A stretch of 64,000 bases of DNA from Anaeromicropila herbilytica (GCF_016591975.1 NZ_AP024169.1:2333001-2397000); one strand, 5' to 3'. Counted from the stretch's first letter, positions 50,056 through 59,038 are shown. Numbers and translations are program-made. The notes: generated from the sequence alone by a model not told the origin.

Positions 50056-51030
50056 TTATTTTACTACATGATAGGACATATTACTCCTTTGACCGTTGGT
50101 ATTAATGATCCAAGATTTAACTTTCATTCCTCTTAACAGCTCACATGTTCTAACAAAGTAAGTTCCATTCGATTTTACTTTTGAGTTGTATTGTATGATT
50201 CCAATCTGCATATATACGGTTGAATATTTCTGGGCAGTTCCAGAGATTAGATCAGTACCTGCATTACAAGTTCTAACGGTAGGGATACTTGGCTTGATAT
50301 CTTTAAGATTGGTAACTTCAAAATGAGTAGTTACCATGTTTTGCCCATTATTAAATATCAATCTAGCTGTATATAAGCCATTTTTAGATACTTTATATTG
50401 TTCATGTGTTACAAGTGTATCTTTAGAAGAGGTCTTCCATGTTCTCTTATTGGCAATATCGGTATATAGTACTTCACCTGGTACCACTCGAACCTCATTA
50501 TAGGTATCTAGTCCGATGCCAAAATTAACAGTTGCTGTAGATTTAGTTTTATTAATGGATATGCTCTTAATATCTATTATGGATTCAGAAGGTAAAAATC
50601 CAATATAATTTGTTATTTTATCATTTGTCTTAGAGGTATTACTTAGTTTAATATAATAGGTACCAGGATCGATGGATAAATAGATATTAGTACCAGTTTG
50701 TTTAATACATTTTTTATATGAGATGCAGCTCGTTAATAAAGAATTGGTGTAAATAGATATGTTAGATTTACTATTTGTGGAATAAGATTTTATATATAAA
50801 ATTCCGGTTTCGATAACGGTTACTTTATATACTTTATCTGTTTGTTTTAAATTGATTTGTGAAGAATAATCCCCATTTGTATCAATATAAGATTGTAAAT
50901 CATTGATATCGTTTAGCAGTATAGGAATAATTTCTTTATTAGCTGCGTCAACCATACTTGTATTCTGAAATGGTTGTACGATTAGAATGATTAATAAAAT
51001 TATTGATAAGGTTTTGTAATACTTCTTCAA
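50056..51030 (-). CDS. Secreted beta-rich protein of unknown function
   Basis: 324 residues. There is a clear signal peptide (MKKYYKTLSIILLIILIVQP, cleavage near SMVDA around residue 29). The mature part is rich in Ser, Thr, Asn and beta strands, with a segment like bacterial pre-peptidase C-terminal domains (YLSIDPGTYYIKLSNTS) and Ig-like stretches (SGTAQKYSTVYMQIG). No catalytic motif. The ribosome-binding site AGGAGGT lies 7 nt before the ATG at 51030. It may be a cell-surface or extracellular binding protein. Confidence 0.7.
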   Translation of the reverse strand: MKKYYKTLSIILLIILIVQPFQNTSMVDAANKEIIPILLNDINDLQSYIDTNGDYSSQINLKQTDKVYKVTVIETGILYIKSYSTNSKSNISIYTNSLLTSCISYKKCIKQTGTNIYLSIDPGTYYIKLSNTSKTNDKITNYIGFLPSESIIDIKSISINKTKSTATVNFGIGLDTYNEVRVVPGEVLYTDIANKRTWKTSSKDTLVTHEQYKVSKNGLYTARLIFNNGQNMVTTHFEVTNLKDIKPSIPTVRTCNAGTDLISGTAQKYSTVYMQIGIIQYNSKVKSNGTYFVRTCELLRGMKVKSWIINTNGQRSNMSYHVVK

Positions 51031-51328
51031 ATGAATACCTCCTTAGATTAGCAAATACGATTGCTTTATAACTAGATTCTAACGACAAATATTAACTTTT
51101 GCTTACAAGAATCGTAATCGAAATATTTAATTAGAATAATTACGACTTCCACATTATAACAAATGAGGGTTTAACAGAAAAGAATTTCTAATTAGTAAAT
51201 TAGTATCATATACAGGGGTATTTATTGCATTAATTGGTATTATTGTATAATAATAGAATGTAATTATCATATTTTACATATAAGCTTATGTAAGTTTGCA
51301 TATAAATTTAGAAAGGCAGGATCAATAA

Positions 51329-52180
51329 ATGGAATTAGTAATAAGTAATGCAATAGATTTCTTAGGAGAACATAAAGATTATCTGTTGAAAAGGGAATCT
51401 GTATCTCAACTCATATTATTTAATGCAATGGCAAAGGCAAAAGAAGAAAATCAAGATTCTTATCTGTTTGGAAAAATAGTAAATGGAGATGATGCACTGA
51501 TTGTATTCTGTAACATACTTCCGTATAAGCTTTTAATCTATTCCGAAGAAAAAGAAGTAAAGGAAGATGCGATGGAATTATTAGCTCGTTATATTCTAGA
51601 ACATAACATAGAGATTAATGGCGTGAATTCGAATTCTATATATACTACTGCGTTCATTGAACAATACAGAAAATTAACAAATGTAGAATTTAAGCAAATT
51701 CTTGCGATGGACATAATGGAGTTAAGAGAACTTTCATCTGTAGATTTAACTAAGGGTCATTCTAGGCTTGCTAATGCGAAAGATCGTGATTTAATGGCAC
51801 AGTGGGAAAGTGAATTTGCATTTGAAGCATTAGGTGAAGTAATCGATCCGAATCGTATTTTAGAAAAAGTAGAACGTCAGATTGAACATCAGGTTTTCTA
51901 TTTATTTGAAAATGAAGAAAATGAGATAGTATCCATGGCAGCGCCTGCCCGTAAACTAATACATGGAACCTGTATTAACTATGTATATACACCTAAAAAA
52001 TACCGTGGTCGCAATTATGCAATGACGAATATGTATCATCTATGCAATCAACTATTAAAGGATGGCAATCAATTTGTAACACTATTTGTTGATAAAACCA
52101 ATCCAATATCAAACCGAGTGTACAAAAAAATTGGATTTCAAATCATTGAAGACTGTTATGATTATAGTATTATAAAATGA
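51329..52180 (+). CDS. GNAT family N-acetyltransferase
   Basis: 283 residues. The C-terminal half is a GNAT fold: strand 4 NYVYTPKKYRGRNYAMTNMY contains the acetyl-CoA motif (Y-R-G-R-N-Y-A), followed by FVTLFVDKTNPISNRVYKKIGF and the terminal strand. The N-terminal 130 residues are helical and unassigned. The substrate is unknown. Ribosome-binding site AGAAAGGCAGG. The stop codon TGA (52178-52180) lies at the start of palindromic repeat copy 3, which probably terminates or stabilises the mRNA. Confidence 0.88.
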   Translation: MELVISNAIDFLGEHKDYLLKRESVSQLILFNAMAKAKEENQDSYLFGKIVNGDDALIVFCNILPYKLLIYSEEKEVKEDAMELLARYILEHNIEINGVNSNSIYTTAFIEQYRKLTNVEFKQILAMDIMELRELSSVDLTKGHSRLANAKDRDLMAQWESEFAFEALGEVIDPNRILEKVERQIEHQVFYLFENEENEIVSMAAPARKLIHGTCINYVYTPKKYRGRNYAMTNMYHLCNQLLKDGNQFVTLFVDKTNPISNRVYKKIGFQIIEDCYDYSIIK

Positions 52181-52250
52181 GTTGCCTACAAATGACCTGT
52201 TTTGTTCAAATTGCCATGCAAGATTTTGAAACAGGTCATTTGTCGGGGAG
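52177..52250. repeat. Palindromic intergenic repeat, copy 3 (inverted pair)
   Basis: Two repeat units face each other: ACAAATGACCTGTTT (52188-52202) and its exact complement (52229-52243) form a perfect 15-bp stem. The left end ATGAGTTGCC is identical to that of copy 1, and the right unit matches copy 2 in inverse orientation. It overlaps the GNAT stop codon. Confidence 0.8.
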
Positions 52251-52312
52251 CGTATAAAATGATGTTGGGGTCAAAAGTCTTTTTTATATCATTATAAAGA
52301 ATAGGAGCTTAT

Positions 52313-53032
52313 ATGAAGTCAAGAAAAATATTAAAAAGAATAGGAATTGGAGTATTAATCGTAATATTAGCACTCTTTAGCGCATTCTTTATATATACTC
52401 TGAACTACTATAAAGCAGATCAAACTGCAAAGAGTGTATCTAAAGAAATGGGCTCAAGAATGGTTGAGAAAAATAATCGAATTATCTATTACCCAGAGAA
52501 AGAGAAAGATTTAAAAACGGGATTTATCTTCTATCCAGGTGGTAAAGTAGAACCAAAAGCATACTCGCCATTATTGATGAAATTATCCAATGAAGGTATT
52601 ACTTGTATCTTAGCAAAAATGCCATTTAAATTAGCTGTATTTCATAGTAACGCTGCTAATAAAATATATAAGGATTACCCTGAGATTGAGAATTGGTACA
52701 TAGGTGGTCATTCATTAGGTGGCGCGATGGCTAGCAAATGCGCTAGTGATGGTACATCATCTATTTGGAAAGGGCTTATTCTATTGGGAGCTTATCCAGT
52801 TGGTGATATCGAGGTACCTTCATTAACGCTTTATGGAAGTGAAGATAAGGTATTAAATAAATCGAAACTTACACATAAGAATGAGTTCGAGATATCAGGT
52901 GGAAATCACGCTTATTACGGCAATTATGGAGAGCAAAAAGGCGATGGAAAGGCTAGCATTACGAGAGAAGAACAACAAAAGATAGTCGTAGATAAAATTA
53001 TGAACTTTATAGACAGCAATCAAAAGGAGTAG
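52313..53032 (+). CDS. Membrane-anchored alpha/beta hydrolase
   Basis: 239 residues. One N-terminal transmembrane helix (residues 10-30, no signal cleavage site) is followed by an Abhydrolase_5-type domain with the nucleophile elbow GGHSLGGAMA, an Asp in LTLYGSEDKVLNK and the His in EISGGNHAYYGNYG, a complete triad. This type is common as a carboxylesterase or lipase-like surface enzyme. It is 4 bp before the DUF523 gene, so co-transcribed. Ribosome-binding site TAGGAGC. Confidence 0.87.
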   Translation: MKSRKILKRIGIGVLIVILALFSAFFIYTLNYYKADQTAKSVSKEMGSRMVEKNNRIIYYPEKEKDLKTGFIFYPGGKVEPKAYSPLLMKLSNEGITCILAKMPFKLAVFHSNAANKIYKDYPEIENWYIGGHSLGGAMASKCASDGTSSIWKGLILLGAYPVGDIEVPSLTLYGSEDKVLNKSKLTHKNEFEISGGNHAYYGNYGEQKGDGKASITREEQQKIVVDKIMNFIDSNQKE

Positions 53033-53036
53033 CTCA

Positions 53037-53468
53037 ATGAATATATTAGTAAGTGCATGTTTATTAGGAATTCCGTGCAGGTATGATGGTTCGGATAAAG
53101 AGATATTAGATGTAGTTAATCTTAAAGAGAAACATAACTTAATTCCAATCTGTCCAGAAGAACTAGGTGGGCTAACAACTCCAAGGGATCCATCAGAAAT
53201 TAGAGATGGTAAAGTTTATTCTAAGATGGGGATAGATGTGACTAAGGAGTTTGAAGCTGGTGCGCGAAAGATTTTAGAAATTGCAAAAGAATATCACTGT
53301 GAACTAGCTATTCTAAAAGAAAGAAGTCCATCTTGCGGATATGGTAAAGTATATGATGGGACATTTCAAGGAAAGTTAGTAGATGGAAGTGGTAAGGCTG
53401 CAGAATTGTTAGCAAAAGAAGGTATTAAGGTGATTGGAGAAAGTAAGGTAAAAGACCTTAGTCTTTAA
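53037..53468 (+). CDS. DUF523 family protein
   Basis: 143 residues, the usual length for the family. Conserved blocks: VSACLLGIPCRYDG near the N-terminus, CPEELGGLTTPRDPSEI, and KERSPSCGYGKVYDG with Cys. The paired cysteines suggest metal or cluster binding, but the function is unsettled; in other bacteria DUF523 is fused to DUF1722 or linked to 2-thiouracil desulfurase. It directly follows the alpha/beta hydrolase gene (ribosome-binding site AAAGGAGTAG overlapping its stop) and ends in a compact terminator. Confidence 0.88.
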   Translation: MNILVSACLLGIPCRYDGSDKEILDVVNLKEKHNLIPICPEELGGLTTPRDPSEIRDGKVYSKMGIDVTKEFEAGARKILEIAKEYHCELAILKERSPSCGYGKVYDGTFQGKLVDGSGKAAELLAKEGIKVIGESKVKDLSL

Positions 53469-53518
53469 GTTTATCGAAATTATTGAATGTAATTATAAAT
53501 AATCAATATAGAGTAATA

Positions 53519-53546
53519 AAAGGAGGGATTCAAATCCCTCCTTTTA
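53519..53546. terminator. Bidirectional terminator after DUF523
   Basis: AAAGGAGGGATT pairs with AATCCCTCCTTT around a 2-4-nt loop and serves both converging genes. Confidence 0.85.
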
Positions 53547-53571
53547 TACTCTATATTGCAGATTTTTAGTA

Positions 53572-53982
53572 TTATAATTTATATTTATCTTTGATTTCTT
53601 GAGAACATCTACATACCCCGTATACTTTAATTGATTCAACAGTTTGCTCAAGTAGCTCCAGTGTTATGTCTTTGGATAAAACAAATAAACCTACAAAAAT
53701 AATTTTTATTTTCTTTTCCTTATTCTTAATAATCTTTTCAAGTTCTGTCTTAGAAAATCCTCCAACGCCAATTGAGAATTGGTATCCATAACTTTTTCTT
53801 TGTTCTAAAAGCTGTTTTGTGTCATCTTCATGCTTCTCAATTTGTTTTTTTATTGCTGATTTTATAAATTCTGTTCTTGTTGAATAATAACCCTCACTAA
53901 CAAGTAAGTCTATATAGCCAAGGTCAATCGTATTGATATTGATAGTGATTTTTTCAGTTGTATTTATGTTTGTTTCGTTCAT
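53572..53982 (-). CDS. CopG/ribbon-helix-helix-type regulator
   Basis: 136 residues. The first 50 match a ribbon-helix-helix domain (KITININTIDLGYIDLLVSEGY then YSTRTEFIKSAIKKQIEKH), which binds DNA as a dimer. The remaining 85 residues form an alpha/beta domain with IKIIFVGLFVLSKDITLELL, possibly a ligand or oligomerisation domain. The longer frame up to 54072 is in phase, but ATG 53982 has an AAAGGAAG ribosome-binding site. It stands alone and divergent from the metG leader; its target is unknown. Confidence 0.75.
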   Translation of the reverse strand: MNETNINTTEKITININTIDLGYIDLLVSEGYYSTRTEFIKSAIKKQIEKHEDDTKQLLEQRKSYGYQFSIGVGGFSKTELEKIIKNKEKKIKIIFVGLFVLSKDITLELLEQTVESIKVYGVCRCSQEIKDKYKL

Positions 53983-54153
53983 TACATAACTTCCTTTTAT
54001 GATAAACTCTATGAAAAAATTATACCATCCAATGGGATGGTTGTAAACATCTGAGTTAACATAATATACCATTATCTGATATCTCCACTCTATAAAAATG
54101 AAATGACACTTTAAATAATTAATAGAGAAATCATATAATAAATCAAAAGATAA

Positions 54154-54182
54154 TTGACAAATATAAATTTAAGGCATAGAAT
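54154..54182 (+). promoter_or_regulatory. Sigma-A promoter of the metG T-box leader
   Basis: TTGACA (54154-54159), a 17-nt spacer and TAGAAT (54177-54182). Transcription should start near 54189. Confidence 0.85.
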
Positions 54183-54188
54183 ATATAA

Positions 54189-54497
54189 CAATTAAAGGCA
54201 ACGAAAAGAAGAGTAGACGATAAGAACTTTTACAGAGAACCCAGTGCGCTGAGAATGGGTAGAGACCTCTATTGTCGAACATGGTCTTGGAGCTTCGTAC
54301 CGACGATTCTAACTTTAGAATCTAGGCTGCGACGGACGCACCCGTTATCGTGATAAGCTATCAATTATGTCATTCCATAATCCGTAGCTGATGAGGTCTG
54401 TATCGTGAGATATAGATGAATTTGAGGTGGTAACGCGAAGTTGATATAGTGAACTCTCGCCCTCGAAAATTTAATTTTCGGAGGTGAGAGTTTTTTT
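54189..54497 (+). ncRNA. T-box leader (Met) with terminator
   Basis: The T-box sequence GAGGTGGTAACGCG (54424-54437) is the hallmark that pairs with the uncharged tRNA acceptor end. It is preceded by a stem I region starting GAGTAGACGATAAGAAC with an AGTA-type motif; the ATG in GAACATGGTC is the probable specifier codon for tRNA(Met), an inference from position and the downstream gene. The terminator AACTCTC... / ...GAGAGTT with seven T (54452-54497) competes with the antiterminator formed by the T-box. Uncharged tRNA(Met) would switch on metG. Confidence 0.92.
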
Positions 54498-54654
54498 ATG
54501 TTATTTTATATTAGCACGCAGAATTATGAGATATGAGTGTAAAATTAAAAACATTTTACACCCTTGATTTATACGTCGCTTGAGGCGATAGATGAGAGCT
54601 AGTGTGAATTTCATTACGTGTATACCAAATCAAATTCAGAAAAGAGGAATCAAT

Positions 54655-56343
54655 ATGAATCAAAATATATTAATAGGTGGAGCATGGCCATATGCCAATG
54701 GCTCTTTACACATAGGCCATATTGCTGGATTATTACCAGCGGATGTTATTGCAAGATATCATAGAGCGAATGGAGATCACGTATATTATGTATCAGGAAG
54801 CGATTGTTATGGTACTCCTGTTACAATTCGTGCAAAAGAAGAGAAGAAAACTCCATTAGAAGTCAGTGATTATTATCATGAAGAGTTTAAAGAGTGTTTT
54901 AAAAAGTTAGGTTTTAGCTATGACTTATATGGTAAAACAACAATGAAAGAACACAATGATTTTGTTAGAGAATTTCATAAGAAGCTTTATCAAAGTGAAT
55001 ATGTGTATGAGAAAGAGGCTCCTCAAGCATATTGTCCTCATTGTAATAGCTTTTTAGCGGATCGTTATGTAGAAGGAATATGTCCGAAATGCAAGGTGAA
55101 AGCAAGAGGAGATCAATGTGATAGCTGTGGTAGTGTATTAGAACCAGAACAATTAATCAAGCCAACCTGTAAAATATGTGGTACGTCTCCTGAATTTCGA
55201 ACTTCAAAACACTTATATTTAGCTATTTCTAAGCTAGAAAAGGAGTTGCAATCATTAGTAGATACCCATCCTGAGTGGAGAAAGAATGCTATCTCATTTA
55301 CCAATCGATATATCAAAGAAGGACTTCGTGATCGAGCAATAACAAGAGATCTAGATTGGGGAGTTGATGTTCCAAAAGAGGGATATGAAGATAAGAAGAT
55401 CTATATCTGGGCAGAAAATGTACTAGGATATCTATCCATGAGTGAAGCAGTAGCAAAGTTACGAGGAGAGAAAATAGAAAAATTATGGGGTAAGGATGCA
55501 ATTCACTATTATGTGCATGCGAAAGATAATATACCATTTCATACCATTATCCTTCCATCCTTGTTATTAGCACATGGAGAAATAAATAATTCAGATGTCA
55601 ATTATCACCTTCCAGATAAGATTATATCAAACGAATACCTAACATTGGAAGGTGATAAAATATCAACTAGTAGAAACTATGCAATCTGGGTGAAGGATAT
55701 TATAGATAAGTATCAAGCTGATAGCATTCGCTATTTCTTAATTACAAATGGACCAGAGAAAAGAGATACGGATTTTACTTACAGAGAATTCATTCAAAGT
55801 CATAATAGTGAGTTATTAGGAGCATATGGTAACCTAATTAATCGTACTATCGTATTCATTCAGAAGTATTTTAATTCAAAGGTTCCTTCTGGAGTTCTAG
55901 ATACAGAAATCGAACAGAAGTTAAAGGATTTATATATTGATACAGGAATTCAAATTGAAAACGGAGATCTAAAGGAGGCACTTGATCATTTATTTCATAT
56001 GATTCGGTTGACAAATAAATATTTTGATTATCATAAGCCTTGGGAGACTAGAAATAGTGATATCGATCATTGTAAGAATACTTTATATAATTGTGTTCAA
56101 GTAATTGCTAATCTCTCTGTACTTTTATCTCCTTTCCTTCCATTCTCATCAGACGAAGTAATAGAATGGTTTTCTCTTGATAAAAAGTGGACATTTCAAA
56201 CGGTAGAGGAGGATTATGTTATACCAAAGACTCATATATTGTTTGAACGGATTGATAGTAAAAAAATTGCAGAAGAAACAGAAAGATTGAAAGGTAAGTT
56301 AAATGAAAAGATAAAAGAAAAGTTGGCAACTGCTAATTCATAG
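54655..56343 (+). CDS. metG: Methionyl-tRNA synthetase
   Basis: 562 residues, class I. The HIGH motif is in YANGSLHIGHIAGLLPAD. The connective peptide has two zinc knuckles (CPHCNSFLADRYVEGICPKC; CDSCGSVLEPEQLIKPTCKIC, shown here as its first CDSC and last CKIC). The KMSKS loop is degenerate, GDKISTSRNYAIW. It lacks the C-terminal EMAP-like tRNA-binding domain found in longer MetRS. In clostridia this form can be the only MetRS or a second copy. The start at ATG 54655 (ribosome-binding site AGAGGAATC) is preferred over an in-frame ATG at 54592. Controlled by the T-box upstream. Confidence 0.93.
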   Translation: MNQNILIGGAWPYANGSLHIGHIAGLLPADVIARYHRANGDHVYYVSGSDCYGTPVTIRAKEEKKTPLEVSDYYHEEFKECFKKLGFSYDLYGKTTMKEHNDFVREFHKKLYQSEYVYEKEAPQAYCPHCNSFLADRYVEGICPKCKVKARGDQCDSCGSVLEPEQLIKPTCKICGTSPEFRTSKHLYLAISKLEKELQSLVDTHPEWRKNAISFTNRYIKEGLRDRAITRDLDWGVDVPKEGYEDKKIYIWAENVLGYLSMSEAVAKLRGEKIEKLWGKDAIHYYVHAKDNIPFHTIILPSLLLAHGEINNSDVNYHLPDKIISNEYLTLEGDKISTSRNYAIWVKDIIDKYQADSIRYFLITNGPEKRDTDFTYREFIQSHNSELLGAYGNLINRTIVFIQKYFNSKVPSGVLDTEIEQKLKDLYIDTGIQIENGDLKEALDHLFHMIRLTNKYFDYHKPWETRNSDIDHCKNTLYNCVQVIANLSVLLSPFLPFSSDEVIEWFSLDKKWTFQTVEEDYVIPKTHILFERIDSKKIAEETERLKGKLNEKIKEKLATANS

Positions 56344-56434
56344 CAACTAAGCAAAAAGCCGCGAATAATAAATGTTCAGAAGTATATAATAAAGCAATAT
56401 GATTACCTTTTTAAAAAGGACGGAGGAAATTGTC

Positions 56435-57682
56435 ATGAAGACCTTTAAAGAATTATATGATTATGTACTAGAATCAGCAATAAATAACGACTTTGATCGA
56501 ATTAAACAAATAGAAGGTGAGTTCGAACCGGATCACCTTGACTGCTTATTACATCCACATAAGCATCCATTGATACTAAATACTGGAAAGTGTAGTTGTT
56601 CTACAGAAGATCAAACAGAATGTATAAAGAAATGCCCTTTTGATGCAATGAAAATAGACCCAGAAGTAGGAGTAATAATAGATCAAGAGTTATGCGTTGG
56701 TTGTTCTGAATGTATTCATGGTTGTGGTAGTGAAAAGTTGAGGGCAACAACGGATATCATTCCAACACTTAAGGCAATTCGCTCCTCGAAAGGTCTTGTA
56801 TATGCATTAATTGCCCCAGCTTTTCTCGGACAGTTCAGTGAAGATGTAACTCCTGGAAAACTAAGAAATGCATTAAAAGAAGTTGGATTTGATGGAATGA
56901 TTGAAGTCGCTTTATTTGCTGATATTCTGACATTAAAGGAAGCCCTTGAGTTCGATAAAAAAATTCTTAAGGAAAGTGATTATCAGCTTACAAGTTGCTG
57001 TTGCCCTATGTGGATTGGAATGATTCGCAAAAAATACCATGAACTAATGCCACATGTACCAGGTTCTGTATCACCGATGGTAGCCTCTGGAAGGGCAATC
57101 AAGATACTACATCCAGATGCACTAACCGTATTTATTGGACCATGTATGGCCAAAAAAGCAGAAGCTAGAGAAAAAGATATTGCAGATGCAGTAGATTATG
57201 TACTTACCTTTCAAGAGGTTCAGAATATTTTTGATGCATTAGGAATTGACCCTAGTAAGATGGAAGATAGTGAGAAAGATCACTCTTCAAGAGCTGGTAG
57301 AATCTATGCCAGAGCTGGTGGAGTTAGCGAAGCAGTTGAAAAGACACTAACACGGATTAACCCTCATCGTAAGATAACCATCAAAACCAAGCGAGCAGAC
57401 GGTGTCCCTGCTTGTAGGGCTATGATGAATGAGATTCTAGAGGAGACGACAGATGCGAACTTCTTTGAGGGCATGGGCTGCAGAGGTGGTTGCGTGGGTG
57501 GCCCCAAAGCAGTTATTCCTGTAGAAGAGGCTACTAAGAAAGTAGATATCTATGGAGATGATTCTCCATATCCAACTCCAATCGAGAATCCGTATGTAAT
57601 TGAATTATTAAATCGCCTAGGATTTGATACTATTGAAAGTCTGTTAGAAAATACAGATATATTTACTAGGAACTTTGAATAA
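56435..57682 (+). CDS. [FeFe] hydrogenase, compact type
   Basis: 415 residues. The N-terminal ferredoxin-like region has CSCSTEDQTECIKKCPF and CVGCSECIHGCGSE for iron-sulfur clusters. The H-cluster domain follows with motif L1 TSCCCPMWIG (about residue 185), L2 FIGPCMAKKAEA (about 234) and L3 EGMGCRGGCVGGPK (about 344). L1 usually reads TSCCPGW or TSCCPMW, so the extra Cys is unusual. The enzyme reduces protons or oxidises hydrogen with ferredoxin, or may be a sensory or ancestral (group B-like) form; no partner subunits are nearby. ATG 56435 with GGAGGAAA is the start, not the in-frame ATG at 56399. Confidence 0.9.
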   Translation: MKTFKELYDYVLESAINNDFDRIKQIEGEFEPDHLDCLLHPHKHPLILNTGKCSCSTEDQTECIKKCPFDAMKIDPEVGVIIDQELCVGCSECIHGCGSEKLRATTDIIPTLKAIRSSKGLVYALIAPAFLGQFSEDVTPGKLRNALKEVGFDGMIEVALFADILTLKEALEFDKKILKESDYQLTSCCCPMWIGMIRKKYHELMPHVPGSVSPMVASGRAIKILHPDALTVFIGPCMAKKAEAREKDIADAVDYVLTFQEVQNIFDALGIDPSKMEDSEKDHSSRAGRIYARAGGVSEAVEKTLTRINPHRKITIKTKRADGVPACRAMMNEILEETTDANFFEGMGCRGGCVGGPKAVIPVEEATKKVDIYGDDSPYPTPIENPYVIELLNRLGFDTIESLLENTDIFTRNFE

Positions 57683-57747
57683 ACTTCGCAAATAGTAAAT
57701 TTATTGAATATTTGTTTTCTAGCTATGAAGTCTGAGTAATTAATAAT

Positions 57748-57781
57748 AAAGACCAACAATTATAAGCTGTTGGTCTTTATT
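57748..57781 (+). terminator. Hydrogenase terminator
   Basis: AAAGACCAACA pairs with TGTTGGTCTTT around a 10-nt loop, followed by ATTATT. Confidence 0.85.
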
Positions 57782-57874
57782 ATTACAAAAGGAGCATATC
57801 ACTTATTGTGGTTGCTCCTATCATGAAAAGTTAGATGATATTTTCAATTCTACTATAAGATATCTACTAAAGTC

Positions 57875-58027
57875 TTACATTGGGTTAGCCTTTGTTTTAC
57901 CGTGTTTTGCTTTTCCTTGTAATTCTGGAACTGGTGGCACTTCATTTTTTTGAGTATGCATTCTCTTATTACTTTCTGTACCGTGTGGATCACTAGGATC
58001 AGGTCTTCTCATTCCTGCCTTTGCCAT
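57875..58027 (-). CDS. 50-residue basic small protein, unknown function
   Basis: The ORF starts MAKAGMRRPDPSDPHGTESN and ends KAKHGKTKANPM. It is rich in Lys, Pro, His and Asn, has no hydrophobic segment, and looks disordered. A strong ribosome-binding site (GAAGGGAG, 9 nt upstream of the ATG on the minus strand) and a full-length clean frame support it. The composition resembles small, abundant, nucleic-acid-binding or spore-associated proteins, but I cannot name it. It is easy to miss because it is under 60 codons. Confidence 0.65.
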   Translation of the reverse strand: MAKAGMRRPDPSDPHGTESNKRMHTQKNEVPPVPELQGKAKHGKTKANPM

Positions 58028-58374
58028 AGATAATCAACTCCCTTCTGTCATATAAATTTAGTAAGAATCGTTGCTATAATAGTATGGCATAGATGATTAA
58101 TTTTATGTATTAAATAGTTGGTGAGATATTGTTCTAGTGGATTAATTATTCCCAATCTAATCCTAATAGGCCATTGAAGAAACTTGGATATAAAATAAAA
58201 TTTTTATAATTTAGGGCATGAATTTTTTGAAATCCATGCTATAATATAAAATGTTATAAATAACAGATTATTCATAACATTGTTATTTATATTATTGTAA
58301 AAAATTAAGATAAAAAATGGTTTGGGACTATCAGGGGATAAGAAGTCACTAAAACTGAAAGGCATGGTATTAAC
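58028..58374. other. Upstream region shared by the small protein and tdk
   Basis: 347 bp, AT-rich. It contains a TATAAT near 58242 and a short inverted repeat GCATG/CATGC at about 58216-58240 upstream of tdk. Nothing else recognised. Confidence 0.4.
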
Positions 58375-58935
58375 ATGAAAATGTACTATTATTACGGCGT
58401 AATGGGCTCAAGTAAAACAGCAAATGCACTAATGACGAAATTTAACTTTGAAGAGCATGGAAAAAAAGTCATACTAATGAAACCAAGTATTGACGATAGG
58501 GATGGAATTCATACAGTGAAGTCTAGAATTGGTATTGATGCTGACGCGGTTCTAATTCATCCAGATTCAAGTGTTAAAGCAATTTTAAATGATGAAAAAG
58601 ATATTTATTTAATTGTAGTGGATGAAGCACAGTTCTTGTCGAAAGATCAAGTAAATGAACTTAGGGACCTTGTGGATAATGGTATTTCAGTAATGTGTTA
58701 CGGATTAAAAACGGACTTTATGGGGAATCTGTTTGAGGGAAGCAAGCGTCTATTGGAAGTATCAGACACCATTCGTGAAATAAAATCTATGTGTAAATGT
58801 GGAAGAAAAGCAATCATAAATGCAAGATATGCGGATGGTAAGATTGTATATAGTGGGGACAGTTCCATTGATATTGGTGGAGATGACAAATATATTGCAT
58901 TATGTTATCAATGTTGGAGAAAGGGTATTATATAA
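58375..58935 (+). CDS. tdk: Thymidine kinase
   Basis: 186-residue type II thymidine kinase that phosphorylates thymidine for salvage. The P-loop is YGVMGSSKT (usual form GPMFSGKT/GPMGSGKS), the Walker B/catalytic segment is VVDEAQFL, and the zinc-binding lasso domain has KSMCKCGRKA and LCYQCWRKG. Ribosome-binding site GAAAGGCAT. The length is normal. Monocistronic. Confidence 0.93.
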   Translation: MKMYYYYGVMGSSKTANALMTKFNFEEHGKKVILMKPSIDDRDGIHTVKSRIGIDADAVLIHPDSSVKAILNDEKDIYLIVVDEAQFLSKDQVNELRDLVDNGISVMCYGLKTDFMGNLFEGSKRLLEVSDTIREIKSMCKCGRKAIINARYADGKIVYSGDSSIDIGGDDKYIALCYQCWRKGII

Positions 58936-58960
58936 GTTTTCCATAAATTACATGTTGTGC

Positions 58961-58989
58961 TTGCGTTCGTCAAGTATTTATGTTAGTAT
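58961..58989 (+). promoter_or_regulatory. Promoter of the ABC-F leader
   Basis: TTGCGT (58961-58966), a 17-nt spacer and TAGTAT (58984-58989), giving a leader of about 610 nt before the ABC-F start. Confidence 0.65.
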
Positions 58990-59020
58990 ATAAAAAATCA
59001 ATAGGAAAGGTGGCTAAAAT

Positions 59021-59038
59021 ATGATAGTTAATTGCTAA
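59021..59038 (+). CDS. Tiny leader ORF upstream of the ABC-F gene
   Basis: Five codons, MIVNC then TAA, behind a GGAAAGGTGG ribosome-binding site about 25 nt after the predicted transcription start. Very short regulatory ORFs followed by long leaders with terminators are typical of antibiotic-responsive ABC-F genes. Alone it could be chance; position and ribosome-binding site argue for it. Confidence 0.45.
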   Translation: MIVNC

